Source of the DNA: Bacteroidales bacterium
GTDB lineage: Bacteria; Bacteroidota; Bacteroidia; Bacteroidales; UBA932
Direction of reading: 5' to 3'
Length of the DNA stretch: 64,000 bases
Assembly (NCBI GenBank): GCA_017620335.1
Contig: JAFZQO010000053.1
Coordinates: 1-64,000, forward strand
Shown here: piece by piece, positions 1 through 10,179 of the stretch
How the letters are laid out: each line of letters starts with the position of its first letter
Numbering within the stretch: the first letter of the stretch is position 1
The notes under the pieces: model-generated
What the model was told of the DNA's origin: nothing
Seen by the model: only the letters and a program-made list of their open reading frames with translations
The model's database searches: none
Translations under genes and position numbers: made by a program

Positions 1-750
<750 letters not shown>

Positions 751-1066
751 TCTGAATGAATCAATTTCGACTGTTGGACGTCACTTCCCAGTGACGCCTG
801 TCTCATGATTAAAACTCGTTTGCCTATTATGAAATTGCAGTCCTATTTTCCACAACTCGAAAAAACTCGAATTCTAAAATTTACAGACTTTTAATCTCTA
901 ACTTCTTTACCTCGTTGTAATCTCTCTCAGTATTGTCAATGAACTTGATTTCGTTTCGATTAAACATAGTTTCTTTCGAAACGGGCTGCAAAGATACGGA
1001 CTTTTTTGAATCCTGCAAATCTTTTTGCGGAAAAAATCGAAAAAACTTCACGCGCACGCGTAAAGG
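751..1066 (-). other. 23S leader and pepT-23S intergenic region
   Basis: This AT-rich stretch contains no gene. It holds the probable leader of the 23S transcript (about 755-983, minus strand), with a hairpin at roughly 779-797 formed by GACGTCACT and AGTGACG-type arms that could help rRNA processing. It also holds the 23S promoter (989-1019). Just after the pepT stop codon, a short GC-rich inverted repeat (1050-1061) is followed on the minus strand by T runs. That could be a weak terminator, but its stem is only 4-5 bp. Confidence 0.5.
989..1019 (-). promoter_or_regulatory. Promoter of the 23S rRNA gene
   Basis: On the minus strand, TTTG (1016-1019) is followed after 19 bases by TATCTTTG (989-996). 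This matches the Bacteroidota consensus of a -33 TTTG box and a -7 TANNTTTG box 19-21 bases apart. Transcription would start near 983 and run into the 23S gene about 230 bases downstream. Confidence 0.7.
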
Positions 1067-2287
1067 TCACTCGGCATACAGGGCTATTATATTGAGTATC
1101 ACCTTGGAAGCCGCCTCCATGCTCTCGAGAGGGACGAACTCCATCTTGCCGTGGAAGTTCAGTCCGCCTGCGAAAATGTTGGGGCAAGGCAGGCCCATGA
1201 ACGACAGGTTGGCGCCGTCGGTACCGCCCCTGATGGGCTGTATCCGTGGCTTGATGCCCTCCATCTCCATGGCCTTGACGGCCTTCTCCACCACATGGTA
1301 GTGAGGCTCCACCTGCGTACGCATGTTATAATATTGGTGACGGATGTTGGCGGTGGCCGTCCCCTCGCCGTATTTCTGGTTGATGAAATCCACGCACTGC
1401 TGCATCACGGCTTTCCTGTGCCCGTAGAGGGCCATGTCATGGTCCCTGATGATATAGGAGATGGTGGCTTCCTCGACCGTTCCGTTGAAGCCGATAAGAT
1501 GGAAGAAACCCTCGTAGCCTTCTGTGTATTCCGGTTTCTGCTCCACGGGGAGCAGGTCGTTGAGCTCCATGGCGATGCGCATGGCATTCTTCATCTTGCC
1601 CTTGGCATAGCCGGGATGGACGTTGCGCCCCTGGATGCGGATGGTAGCGGCGGCGGCGTTGAAGTTCTCGAACTCCAGCTCGCCGATGTCGCCTCCGTCC
1701 ATGGTATAGGCGTAGTCCGCATCGAACTTCTTCACGTCGAACTTCACCACGCCGCGGCCGATCTCCTCGTCGGGAGTGAAACCGATGCGGATCTCGCCGT
1801 GCTTGAACTCGGGATGCGTCATGATGAACTGCACCGCGTTCATGATCTCGGCCACGCCGGCCTTGTCGTCAGCGCCCAGGAGGGTGGTGCCGTCGGTCGT
1901 GATGAGGGTCTCGCCCTTGTGGGCGAGCATTTCCGGGAACTCGGAAGGCCTGAGGAAAAGCCCGGGGACACCCTTCAGGGCGATGTCTCCGCCGTCATAG
2001 TTCTCGATAATCTGCGGCTTGATGTCCGCTCCGGAAGCGTCCGGGGCGGTATCCACATGGGCGATGAAGCCCAGTTTCGGGACTGCCTTGCCGGTATTGG
2101 CCGGGATGCGGCCCATTACATATCCGTATTCGTCGAGGATCGCCTCGACTCCGAGGGCCAGGAGCTCGTCGCGGAGCATCGCCAGCAGCGTCAGCTGCTT
2201 CGCGCTGGACGGCTGGCTCTCCGACTCCTCGCAGGACTGCGTGTCAACTGCGACGTATCTGAGGAATCTGTCAAGGATCTTTTCCAT
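1067..2287 (-). CDS. pepT: Peptidase T (tripeptide aminopeptidase)
   Basis: This is a 406-residue cytosolic zinc peptidase of family M20B that removes N-terminal residues from tripeptides. The metal-site signatures are in place: HVDTAPD (His77), GADDKAG (Asp140/141), PDEEIGRG (catalytic Glu174 and Glu175), YTMDGGD (around Asp197) and a C-terminal NFHGKMEF histidine. Length and motif order are those of the full-length family. It is the last gene of a five-gene operon and starts 4 bases after the stop codon of an oligopeptide transporter gene. This suggests peptide uptake followed by intracellular hydrolysis. Confidence 0.96.
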   Translation of the reverse strand: MEKILDRFLRYVAVDTQSCEESESQPSSAKQLTLLAMLRDELLALGVEAILDEYGYVMGRIPANTGKAVPKLGFIAHVDTAPDASGADIKPQIIENYDGGDIALKGVPGLFLRPSEFPEMLAHKGETLITTDGTTLLGADDKAGVAEIMNAVQFIMTHPEFKHGEIRIGFTPDEEIGRGVVKFDVKKFDADYAYTMDGGDIGELEFENFNAAAATIRIQGRNVHPGYAKGKMKNAMRIAMELNDLLPVEQKPEYTEGYEGFFHLIGFNGTVEEATISYIIRDHDMALYGHRKAVMQQCVDFINQKYGEGTATANIRHQYYNMRTQVEPHYHVVEKAVKAMEMEGIKPRIQPIRGGTDGANLSFMGLPCPNIFAGGLNFHGKMEFVPLESMEAASKVILNIIALYAE

Positions 2288-2291
2288 ACTT

Positions 2292-4265
2292 CTATTTGTC
2301 TTTTTTCATCGATGCATAAATCATGTAAGCCACAAGGCAGAGGAACGGGATGATGGCCACGGCCTCGCCGAAGCGGCCGTTCCAGCCGTACATGAACCAG
2401 TCCACGTTGGCGAACTTGAGGATAGCGCTGACCACGCCCATAAGGGCGCCGCCCGCGATGAAACCGCTGGCGATGAGCGTGCCCTTCTCCTGGCGGGCGG
2501 CGTTGAGCGCCTTGTCCTTGGAGCGGGAACCGACGTACCAGGAAATCGCGCCGCCGATGAGCAGCGGGAGGTTGAGGTCGATCGGGATGAACATTCCGAG
2601 GCAGAAAGCCAGGGCCGGAACCTTGAAGACGGTGAGGAGGATGGCGATGAGCGCGCCGATGCCGTAAAGCAGCCAGGGAGCGCTTCCGCCGTTCATCATG
2701 GGCTGGATGACCGCCGCCATGGCATTGGCCTGAGGGGCCACGAGGGCCTTGTCACCCACGAAGCCATAGGTCTTGTTGAGTACCAGCATGACGCCCGCCA
2801 CAGTCACGGCTGCGACGAGGGTGCCGACGAACTTCCAGGTCTCCTGCTTCGCGGGAGTGGTACCGATCCAGTAACCAATCTTGAGGTCGGTGATGAAGGC
2901 GCCGGCCATGGAAAGGGCGGAGCAAACCACGCCGCCGATGAGCATCGCGGCGACCATTCCGGAATTGCCCTTCAGGCCCACGGCGACCAGCACGAGGGAG
3001 GTGATGATGAGCGTCATGATGGTCATGCCGCTGACAGGGTTGGAGCCCACGATGGCTATGGCGTTGGCGGCAACGGTCGTGAAGAGGAAGGAAATGACGG
3101 CCACGATGACCAGGCCGATGAGGGCCTGCCAGACATTGTGGACCACGCCGCCGAAGGCGAAGAAGGCGAAGACGGCCAGCAGGGCTATGATGATGCCAAA
3201 GATGACGGACTTCATGGAAATGTCCTTCTGGGTGCGTTCCACGGCAACGGCCGCCTCGCCCGGCTTGCGCCGGAATTCCCCGGCGGCCAGGCCCACGGCG
3301 GACTTGATGACGCCGGCAGAACGGATGATGCCTATGATTCCGGCCGTGGCGATGCCGCCGATGCCGATATGGCGCGCATAATCCTTGAATATCTGTTCGG
3401 GGGACATCTGGCTGATGGTGTCGACCACTCCGGTATGCATGAGGTCTATCACGCTGCCTCCCCAGAGCAGGTTCATCAGGGGGATGATGACCAGCCAGAC
3501 AAGGAACGATCCGCAGCAGATCACGAAGGCATATTTGAGCCCGATGATGTAACCGAGACCGAGAACCGCCGCTCCGGTATTGAGCTTGAGGACGACCTTG
3601 GCCTTGTCGGCGACGACCTGGCCCCAGTGCATGACCGTGGTGGTCACTGTCTCGCTCCATGCCCCGAAGGTGGCCACGATGAAGTCGTAAAGACCGCCTA
3701 TGAGGCCGCTGAAGAGCAGGGTCCTGGCTCCCTTTCCGCCTCCCTCGCCGTTGACGAGCACCTGGGTGGTCGCAGTGGCCTCGGGGAAAGGATACTTCCC
3801 GTGCATCTCCTTGACGAAATACTTGCGGAACGGGATGAGGAACAGGATGCCGAGCACGCCTCCGAGCAGGGACGAAAAGACCATCTGCCAGAAATTGACG
3901 TCCAGGCCCAGGATGTATATGGCCGGAAGGGTGAATATGGCGCCGGCCACTATGGATCCGGAGCAGGCTCCGATGGACTGGATGATGACGTTCTGGCCCA
4001 GGCCTCCCTTCTTGCCCAATGCGCCCGTCACGCCGACGGCTATGATGGCGATGGGAATCGCAGCCTCGAACACCTGGCCCACCTTCAGGCCCAGGTAAGC
4101 AGCTGCGGCCGAGAAGATTACGACCATGACAAGGCCCATTATCACCGAATAAGGGGTGACCTCCGGGAAAGACTTTTCGGGGCCGAGGATGGGTTTGTAC
4201 TCCTCTCCCGGCCCGAGCTCGCGATGGGCGTTCTCAGGCAACGAATAGTTCTTGTTCTCTTCCAT
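2292..4265 (-). CDS. OPT-family oligopeptide transporter
   Basis: This is a 657-residue polytopic inner-membrane protein with a short polar N-terminus and about 14-16 hydrophobic segments. It has the OPT-family stretches near residue 30 (EVTPYSVIMGLVM), residues 130-150 (FRKYFVKEMHGKYPFPEATA) and a C-terminal GxxIPIDLNLPLLIGG segment. OPT proteins of this bacterial type import oligopeptides, or in some cases metal-chelating peptides, using the proton gradient. It lies between the OstA-like gene (2-base gap) and pepT (4-base gap), so it is certainly co-transcribed with them. The tight link to pepT supports a peptide substrate. The exact substrate cannot be read from sequence. Confidence 0.92.
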   Translation of the reverse strand: MEENKNYSLPENAHRELGPGEEYKPILGPEKSFPEVTPYSVIMGLVMVVIFSAAAAYLGLKVGQVFEAAIPIAIIAVGVTGALGKKGGLGQNVIIQSIGACSGSIVAGAIFTLPAIYILGLDVNFWQMVFSSLLGGVLGILFLIPFRKYFVKEMHGKYPFPEATATTQVLVNGEGGGKGARTLLFSGLIGGLYDFIVATFGAWSETVTTTVMHWGQVVADKAKVVLKLNTGAAVLGLGYIIGLKYAFVICCGSFLVWLVIIPLMNLLWGGSVIDLMHTGVVDTISQMSPEQIFKDYARHIGIGGIATAGIIGIIRSAGVIKSAVGLAAGEFRRKPGEAAVAVERTQKDISMKSVIFGIIIALLAVFAFFAFGGVVHNVWQALIGLVIVAVISFLFTTVAANAIAIVGSNPVSGMTIMTLIITSLVLVAVGLKGNSGMVAAMLIGGVVCSALSMAGAFITDLKIGYWIGTTPAKQETWKFVGTLVAAVTVAGVMLVLNKTYGFVGDKALVAPQANAMAAVIQPMMNGGSAPWLLYGIGALIAILLTVFKVPALAFCLGMFIPIDLNLPLLIGGAISWYVGSRSKDKALNAARQEKGTLIASGFIAGGALMGVVSAILKFANVDWFMYGWNGRFGEAVAIIPFLCLVAYMIYASMKKDK

Positions 4266-4267
4266 GA

Positions 4268-6898
4268 CTATAGGGTTTCTTCTAGTGTATCCTTATCCTT
4301 CCTGCGGGCATCCTTCCGGGCCTTCTTCTTCTCGAACTTCCGGATGTACCTGTCAAGCTTCTTCTGGTCCCTTGCGGCCTCCTTCTCCGCAGCCAGGACA
4401 GCTTTCAATGTGGCCTTGCGCTTCTTCTCGAGGGCCTTTGCCTCCTTGGCGGCGGCCTTGGCGGCATCGCGCGCGTCAAGCTCCGCCCAGCGGGCCTCGC
4501 GCGCGTCTACGCGGGCCTGCCGCTTCGCCTCGGCTTCCTCCCTGCGGGCCGCCTTCAGCTCTTCCGCCGTCGGTACATGCACCGGTTCCACCGCCGCTGC
4601 GGCCCCGGGGCCTGCAGCCAGGCTGTCGGCCGGCTGGACGGCCCCTTCCTGACCGGTACGGGCCGCCAGGCTGTCCTTCGGTGCGGCAGGAGCCGCCAAA
4701 CTGTCCTTGGGAACGGCCAATGTTGAGTCGGCAGGAGCGGCGGCCAGAGAATCCTGTGCCGCCAATGCGGCCTCCTGCTCCGCCAACGCCTGGCGCTCAC
4801 GCGCCTCGGCGTGGCGGACCCGCCTCAAAGAGTCGGCCGCCGCGAGCTTCTTGGCTATGGACTTCATATGCCCCGGGAAGTACCTTTCAGTCTCGTTGAA
4901 GCGAGGCATGGACCTGGCGAGATAGCGGGTGCGTTCCGAACGGCGGAGCTCCAGCGGAGAAATATCCTTCCTGTCCTTCGGACGGCTCTCAGGCTGCCAG
5001 TGGAAACCTTTCATCTGCTTCTCCTCAGGCGGGAGCTGGACTACCGGATAAGCGTCGTTCTTGGGATTCTCGAAATAGAATATGCGGTCGATCTCCCCGT
5101 CCACGAAATTGGCGGAGATCATCTTCGCCTCCACCTTGTTCACGGTAGCGAACGCGTCATTCTCCTTGAGATAGAACAGCGCCGAAGAGCCTCCGAGGGC
5201 ATCGAAGCGCTCAAGTACGGTGGTGCTGTCGAAATAGGCGAGGATCTCGGCCCCCTTTATCTGGTCGAAGCAGATGCTGTCCTCCTGGATGATTATGAAA
5301 GCGTCGGACATCAGGTTAGCCTTGTCCATGCGCTGGTTCTTGATGGAGACGTAAAGGCTGTCAGACGTGTACTGTCGGTTCCCTTCGTTCCAGACTATCG
5401 GTGAGATAAAGAGCCGCGCCAGCGAATCGAGGTCACAGTACTCCAGCGAATCGCAGCGGGCCTGCATGTCGGACTTGAAGACACGGATATGCCCAAGGGC
5501 GGTCAGGAACCCTATCTCCGTGGTGTCACGGTTCTTCAGCGAATCCGCCACGAAAAGCGCACGCGCCTCAAGGGAGTCAAGGCGCTTCTTCTCCCTCAAT
5601 GCGACGGAATCGACCGGGGACATCTCCTTTAGGGCAAGGGAATCCAGGCCTTCCCTCTCAACGGGATCCAGCGACTCCATGTCTATCTTAAGGGAATCCA
5701 CCGGCGCCTCGGCTGCCCTTTCAGGGATGTCCTGCAGGGCTTCACCGTTCAACTCCATTCCGCCTTCCTCCAAGGAAACTCCCTGCTGCAAGCCTCCCCG
5801 CTGGATGCCGGCACCGTCCTGCGGCACCTCGGTAGCCGCCCTTGCGCGATACGCGGAAACGGCATCCACCTTGAGGTTCTGCAGGCGCTTTTCAGCCGTC
5901 TCCACGATATTCCCGTTTATGTCGCATTTGGGAACGGTATGATAAACCATCCTGTCGGCCGCCATGTAGATGGTGTCGATCTGCCCGCCCTGGTCGGTCT
6001 TGGCTATGACAGTGGCGTTGCGCTCCAACGTGACCTGAGAAAGCGTGTCGACATAGAACAGGCGCTCCGACAGGGCGGAAACGTTGCGCGTGGTGTCCAT
6101 CACCTGGATGTGACCGAACATCTCCAGGTTGTTGTGCGTACGGTCGAAATAAAGGGAATCAGACCAGCCTTCCTGGGTGTCGGACATCATATGGACGTTC
6201 TTCTTGAAGAAGAAGCGGTCGTTGGCCTTGTCATATGAACCGGACTCCGAAGAAAGCATGTTCTTTCCCTTCCAAGCGTCCAGTCCGCCGAAGAACTCCG
6301 CGAAATCGTAGTCGGTATGATACGCCAGGCTGGTGGTCTTGATGTAGACGGAATCCGTGTACATGTTCACGTTGTTGTCGAAGTAGAAAACCTTATTCTT
6401 CGACTCATAAGTACCGTCGGTACTCTCAATGATCTGGCCGTCCTTGTCGCGCATGGATGCGCCGCGCTGGAAGACGGCGACGCTGTCCTTGGTGTTGTAG
6501 TCAAGGAACCTGGTACGGAGAGTGTTGCCGTCCTTGTCCAGCAATTGGACCTGGGAGCCCCTGAACTGGGCCAGGTTTTCGTCGATCAGGTAGTCCAGAC
6601 TCTCGCTAGAAAGGACGGTGCGGTCCTGGATGATCTGGACATGCCCGTACGCGTTGATAATGCGCTGGTCGACGTTCCAAAGTGCGGAGTCGCAGACAAG
6701 GTAGGTATTGTTGTGTAGGAAACGGGCGTCGAGAGCCTTGCGGAAATGCTCCCCCTGCCCATTCTCGAACTGGTCCAGCCGCCTGGCATTCATGAGTACC
6801 ACGACACTGTCCGTCTGCCCCCTGCCGGACTGGGCGGACAGCGGCGTCAGCAATGCCGCTGACAGCAGCAATACGATGAATGGCTTGCGCAGGGACAT
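4268..6898 (-). CDS. OstA/LptA-like envelope protein with a charged C-terminal tail
   Basis: This is an 876-residue exported protein with a cleavable signal peptide ending near residue 22 (LLTPLSAQS). Residues about 30-340 and 460-640 carry repeated short beta-strand units of the OstA/LptA-type lipopolysaccharide-transport fold, such as YDKANDRFFFKKNVHM and VDGEIDRIFYFENP. In Bacteroidota, large OstA-like proteins are thought to take part in periplasmic lipopolysaccharide transport. The last ~170 residues are low-complexity and rich in Ala, Lys, Glu and Arg, including KKRKATLKAVLAAEKEAA, and are probably helical. Its position behind two SurA-type genes supports a role in outer-membrane biogenesis. 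The specific partner proteins are not visible here. Confidence 0.85.
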   Translation of the reverse strand: MSLRKPFIVLLLSAALLTPLSAQSGRGQTDSVVVLMNARRLDQFENGQGEHFRKALDARFLHNNTYLVCDSALWNVDQRIINAYGHVQIIQDRTVLSSESLDYLIDENLAQFRGSQVQLLDKDGNTLRTRFLDYNTKDSVAVFQRGASMRDKDGQIIESTDGTYESKNKVFYFDNNVNMYTDSVYIKTTSLAYHTDYDFAEFFGGLDAWKGKNMLSSESGSYDKANDRFFFKKNVHMMSDTQEGWSDSLYFDRTHNNLEMFGHIQVMDTTRNVSALSERLFYVDTLSQVTLERNATVIAKTDQGGQIDTIYMAADRMVYHTVPKCDINGNIVETAEKRLQNLKVDAVSAYRARAATEVPQDGAGIQRGGLQQGVSLEEGGMELNGEALQDIPERAAEAPVDSLKIDMESLDPVEREGLDSLALKEMSPVDSVALREKKRLDSLEARALFVADSLKNRDTTEIGFLTALGHIRVFKSDMQARCDSLEYCDLDSLARLFISPIVWNEGNRQYTSDSLYVSIKNQRMDKANLMSDAFIIIQEDSICFDQIKGAEILAYFDSTTVLERFDALGGSSALFYLKENDAFATVNKVEAKMISANFVDGEIDRIFYFENPKNDAYPVVQLPPEEKQMKGFHWQPESRPKDRKDISPLELRRSERTRYLARSMPRFNETERYFPGHMKSIAKKLAAADSLRRVRHAEARERQALAEQEAALAAQDSLAAAPADSTLAVPKDSLAAPAAPKDSLAARTGQEGAVQPADSLAAGPGAAAAVEPVHVPTAEELKAARREEAEAKRQARVDAREARWAELDARDAAKAAAKEAKALEKKRKATLKAVLAAEKEAARDQKKLDRYIRKFEKKKARKDARRKDKDTLEETL

Positions 6899-6907
6899 CT
6901 GGGGGGA

Positions 6908-8296
6908 CTACTCTTCGCGGAACTTGCCTGCCCACTCGCTGCGGTTGAACTCGCAGTCCTTGAACATGGGGTCGAGGACGATATAGGTCTCCTTTATCTT
7001 GCCGTCGATGAACTGGTCTATCACCTTCATCTGTTTCTCATACCTGACCTGGGCGGCGATATCCGTGAAATCGTTCTCGAAGGTGGCGGTATGGGCGGGA
7101 AGCACCTTGTCCAGGCGGATGATCTTGTACACGAGGTTGCCTTCACGGCCCTGGCTGAGGCCTTCGTTGTCGCGCGAGGCGATGGGTATGGAGATCTCTC
7201 CCTCCTGGAGGTCGCTGATGGCGGCATAGTCCTGAGGTTTGATCTGGTCTATCTCGAAATATGAGGATCCGGTATTGGGGTCGGCCATCTGGCCGCCGTT
7301 GGTACGGGTGGCGGGGTCCTCGGAATAGAAACGGGCGGCCAGCTCGAAGGTCACGGCCTTGTTCAGGATCTCGGTGCGCAGGGAATCCAGGGTCTTGAAG
7401 GCCTTGTCCTGGTCCTCCTGGGTGTACTGCGGCTTAAGGATGATGTGGCGGGCGTTGAACATGTCACCCTTCTTCTCAAGGACCTCGATGAGGTGGAATC
7501 CGTCCGGGGTCTCGACTATCTGGGAAATGGTGCCGGGCCTCAGGGCCATGGCGGCGTCGGAGAAAGCCGGCCAGTAGATCGTCCTGGAGGCCATGCCGAG
7601 CTCGCCTCCCCTCCTTGCGGCGCCGTCTTCGGAATAGATGCGTGCGAGGGTGGCGAACTTCTCGCCGTTTATGATGCGCTCACGAAGCTCGAGAAGGCGC
7701 TCCTTGACGGCCAGGGACGCAGCCTCACGGTCGGGATAGATGCATATCTGGCTCATCTGGTACTTGATCGGGACGACCGGAAGCCTGTTGACGTCGACGG
7801 TGTCAAGGTACTGCTTGACGTCGTACGGGGTCATCTCCGGGACAGTCTCGGCGATGTTGGACTGCTCCTGCTGGGTTAGGCTCATGTCCTCCAGCTGCTG
7901 GCGCCATTCCTCGCGAAGGCGGTACAGGGGCTTGCCGTAATACTCCTCAAGGCCCTCGTCGCCGCCCAGATAGGAGCGGTACTCGTCGATACGGCTGGAA
8001 AGCTGGTTCTCGACCATGTCGCTGTTGATGGACAGCGAGTCGATGCGGGCCTGCATCAGGAAGAGCTTGGACTCCAGCATCTGCTCCAGGATCTCGCAGC
8101 GCATGTTGCGGTCGGAGGACAGGCCCTGGGCGCGCATCATCTGCACCTGCGCCTCGATGTCGGCAAGCGAGATCATCTCGCCGCCCACGACGGCTACGAT
8201 CTTGTCTATCAGACCTCCGTTATATCTCTGTGCGAAAGCGGCGTTGCCGATGCATGACATGGCGGCGAGCGCCAGCACGATGAATGTCTTTCTCAT
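6908..8296 (-). CDS. SurA-type periplasmic chaperone/peptidyl-prolyl isomerase
   Basis: This 462-residue protein has an N-terminal signal peptide (cleavage after NAAFA, about residue 22). An N-terminal chaperone helix domain (IDKIVAVVGGEMISLADI) comes first. Two parvulin (PpiC) domains follow, near residues 170-275 and 280-390, marked by RRGGELGM and ARHIILKP in the first and second domain. This is the SurA layout, which escorts outer-membrane proteins across the periplasm. It overlaps the upstream lipoprotein gene by 4 bases and ends 9 bases before the OstA-like gene, so all three are translationally or transcriptionally coupled. Confidence 0.92.
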   Translation of the reverse strand: MRKTFIVLALAAMSCIGNAAFAQRYNGGLIDKIVAVVGGEMISLADIEAQVQMMRAQGLSSDRNMRCEILEQMLESKLFLMQARIDSLSINSDMVENQLSSRIDEYRSYLGGDEGLEEYYGKPLYRLREEWRQQLEDMSLTQQEQSNIAETVPEMTPYDVKQYLDTVDVNRLPVVPIKYQMSQICIYPDREAASLAVKERLLELRERIINGEKFATLARIYSEDGAARRGGELGMASRTIYWPAFSDAAMALRPGTISQIVETPDGFHLIEVLEKKGDMFNARHIILKPQYTQEDQDKAFKTLDSLRTEILNKAVTFELAARFYSEDPATRTNGGQMADPNTGSSYFEIDQIKPQDYAAISDLQEGEISIPIASRDNEGLSQGREGNLVYKIIRLDKVLPAHTATFENDFTDIAAQVRYEKQMKVIDQFIDGKIKETYIVLDPMFKDCEFNRSEWAGKFREE

Positions 8297-9156
8297 TTCT
8301 CAGAATAAATAATAAAATTCTCCTTGGACAGGGCATTGTCAAGCAAGTCTTGTTCCAAAGTGGCCAGGAGCTCGTGTTTCCTGTTGCTTATGATGATGTT
8401 CCGGATGCGGTCCTCGCAATATTCCAGCGGTGCGAGGGTCCCGGCCCGGCGGGTTTCCAGTACGTAAGCGACCTTGACGTCACCCCTGTCCTCGCGCATC
8501 TCGATGTACGAGCCGGAGAGCCTGGAGAGCATGGTGCCGTAGTCGGTGCCGAACTCCCTGGCCATGGTTACGGCGTCGATCCAGCGGTCCGACCAGTCCA
8601 CATAGCGAAGGGCCGAAGAGTAAGCCAGGCTGTCGGCCTCGACGATGTCCTCGTATTGGTTGGAGGACATCCTGCGGCGTATGGTCTCGTAATTGGGAGA
8701 GTCCTCCATGATGTCCAGAAAGCGCGCCTTGAGGATGGGGATGTCGAGCACGAAAAGGTCGTTGTGGGCATCGTAATACTCCTCGATGTCGGTGCGGGAG
8801 ACGGTAGTGTCGAGACGCTCGTTGACGTAACGCTGCTCATAGCGATAGCGCAGCAGGGAGTTCTTGTAGGCTTCCAGCTCCTTCGACACGTCCTTTTCTT
8901 CCTTGGAGAGCTGTTCGGAAGCCATGTCTAGGTAAAGCTGCTCCGCCGCCCAGGACCGGATGTACTGGTCCGCCAGGCGGGTGCTGTCCTCCGGGGCGGT
9001 CCCGTTGGGAATGAAAGCCTCAAGGTCGGTAAGGTACAGCTTGTGCTGCCCCACCTTGGCCACCACGTCCCCGTCATGCAGGAAATCCCCTATCGCGCGG
9101 CAGGAGAACAGCAGCACGGAAAGGGAGCACAGGAGTATGGTACGCAGTACTTTCAC
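8293..9156 (-). CDS. SurA N-domain-like lipoprotein chaperone
   Basis: This is a 287-residue lipoprotein (lipobox LLFSC, Cys19). Its start, VVAKVGQHKLYLTDLEAFIP, resembles the N-terminal segment of SurA/PpiC chaperones, and the remainder is mainly helical. No complete parvulin domain with its conserved residues is evident, so it is better called a SurA-like chaperone than an active isomerase. It is the first gene of the operon, is driven by a clear promoter at 9178-9207, and overlaps the SurA gene by 4 bases. Bacteroidota often have several such genes in a row ahead of an OstA-like gene. Confidence 0.8.
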   Translation of the reverse strand: MKVLRTILLCSLSVLLFSCRAIGDFLHDGDVVAKVGQHKLYLTDLEAFIPNGTAPEDSTRLADQYIRSWAAEQLYLDMASEQLSKEEKDVSKELEAYKNSLLRYRYEQRYVNERLDTTVSRTDIEEYYDAHNDLFVLDIPILKARFLDIMEDSPNYETIRRRMSSNQYEDIVEADSLAYSSALRYVDWSDRWIDAVTMAREFGTDYGTMLSRLSGSYIEMREDRGDVKVAYVLETRRAGTLAPLEYCEDRIRNIIISNRKHELLATLEQDLLDNALSKENFIIYSEK

Positions 9157-9177
9157 TTCATTTTACCTTGTAACTGG

Positions 9178-9207
9178 CAAATATAGGAATAATCTTCGTC
9201 AAACAAA
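9178..9207 (-). promoter_or_regulatory. Promoter of the SurA-OstA-OPT-pepT operon
   Basis: On the minus strand, TTTG (9204-9207) and TATATTTG (9178-9185) are separated by 18 bases. This is close to the Bacteroidota -33/-7 consensus. The start site would be near 9172, about 15 bases before the first ATG of the operon. The promoter overlaps the 3' end of the radical SAM gene. Confidence 0.65.
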
Positions 9208-10170
9208 AATCTGCGGGGCCAGAAGGGCCCCCTGGCGGGTGTCCCTGGCCTCCAGGCGCCCGTCCAGCATGTGCAGGATCTGGAAGTTGCGGATAAGGCC
9301 CCACTCCGTCTTTTCGACGAAGCGCGGGGGGACTTCGCCAGCCACCCTTTCGATGTACAAGTCGGGGCGCAGGCGCTCAAGGATATCCACAATGAGGTCC
9401 AGATACTCATCCAGGGTCCATTTGAGGAAGCGTTCGGAATGCTCGCGCGCTTCCGCCTCCATGCGTGTGCCCTTCACCAGCTGGAGCTGGTGGAACTTGA
9501 CGCTGTGAAGCGGGAGGGAGTTGATGACGGCGCACTGGTCCAGGAGCATCTGCCTCGTCTCCCCGGGAAGCCCGAGGATGAAGTGGGCGCCGACGTCGAA
9601 GCCGCGCGCGGCGGTGGTTTCGACGGCCCTGCGGGCGCAGTCGAAACCGTGGCCGCGCCCCACGTGCTCCAACGTCGCGTCATAGCACGACTCTATACCG
9701 TACTCCACCTGGATCACCGGGATCCGGAAAGGCGCTTCCTTCCCGGGCATCGGTGTGTCCCTAAGCCCTTCGAGAAGGTCCAGTTTAGCATCATCGATAC
9801 AATCCGGCCTAGTGCCGATAACGAGGCCGACGACCTGCGGGTGGGCCAAAGCCTCGCCGTATGCCTCCCTCAGCCGGTCCACGGAACCATAGGTGTTGCT
9901 ATATGACTGGAAATAAGCGAGATAATGGGAAGCTCCGCGGTAGCGGACCCTATGGAAGGAGATGCCCTCGTCCAATTGCTGCGCTATGCTCTTCCCCGGA
10001 GTGCTGTAGCCGGGATGGAAGGCTGCGTTGTCGCAGAACGAGCAGCCGCCCGTTCCGACGGTTCCGTCCCTGTTGGGACAGGTGAACCCGGCATCGACGA
10101 CAAGCTTCTGCAGCCTCTCGCCGTATTTCTCCCGGAAATACCCCGCGTATGAATTGTACCTCTTCTCCAT
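9199..10170 (-). CDS. Radical SAM protein of the YhcC family (TIGR01212 type)
   Basis: This is a 323-residue radical SAM protein. The iron-sulfur cluster region reads FTCPNRDGTVGTGGCSFC, and is followed by the family stretch YFQSYSNTYG and the SAM-region IGTRPDCI. These proteins are widespread, but their reaction is not established. The start is placed at the Met of MEKRYNSYAG, which matches the usual start of the family. An upstream ATG at 10182 lies inside the predicted -7 box and is unlikely to be used. The gene is divergent from the NlpC/P60 gene. Confidence 0.88.
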   Translation of the reverse strand: MEKRYNSYAGYFREKYGERLQKLVVDAGFTCPNRDGTVGTGGCSFCDNAAFHPGYSTPGKSIAQQLDEGISFHRVRYRGASHYLAYFQSYSNTYGSVDRLREAYGEALAHPQVVGLVIGTRPDCIDDAKLDLLEGLRDTPMPGKEAPFRIPVIQVEYGIESCYDATLEHVGRGHGFDCARRAVETTAARGFDVGAHFILGLPGETRQMLLDQCAVINSLPLHSVKFHQLQLVKGTRMEAEAREHSERFLKWTLDEYLDLIVDILERLRPDLYIERVAGEVPPRFVEKTEWGLIRNFQILHMLDGRLEARDTRQGALLAPQIFV

Positions 10171-10179
10171 ATAGCTCCG

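Noticed and set aside
1151-2353. A 400-codon open frame opposite pepT.
   Set aside because: It covers pepT in antisense, with repetitive His/Leu/Val/Gly composition and no family features.
2019-4652. An 877-codon open frame on the plus strand opposite the OPT gene, rich in His, Asp, Glu and Gly.
   Set aside because: It is antisense to a clear transporter and parts of two neighbouring genes, has no recognisable domain, and has the composition expected from reading GC-rich codons backwards.
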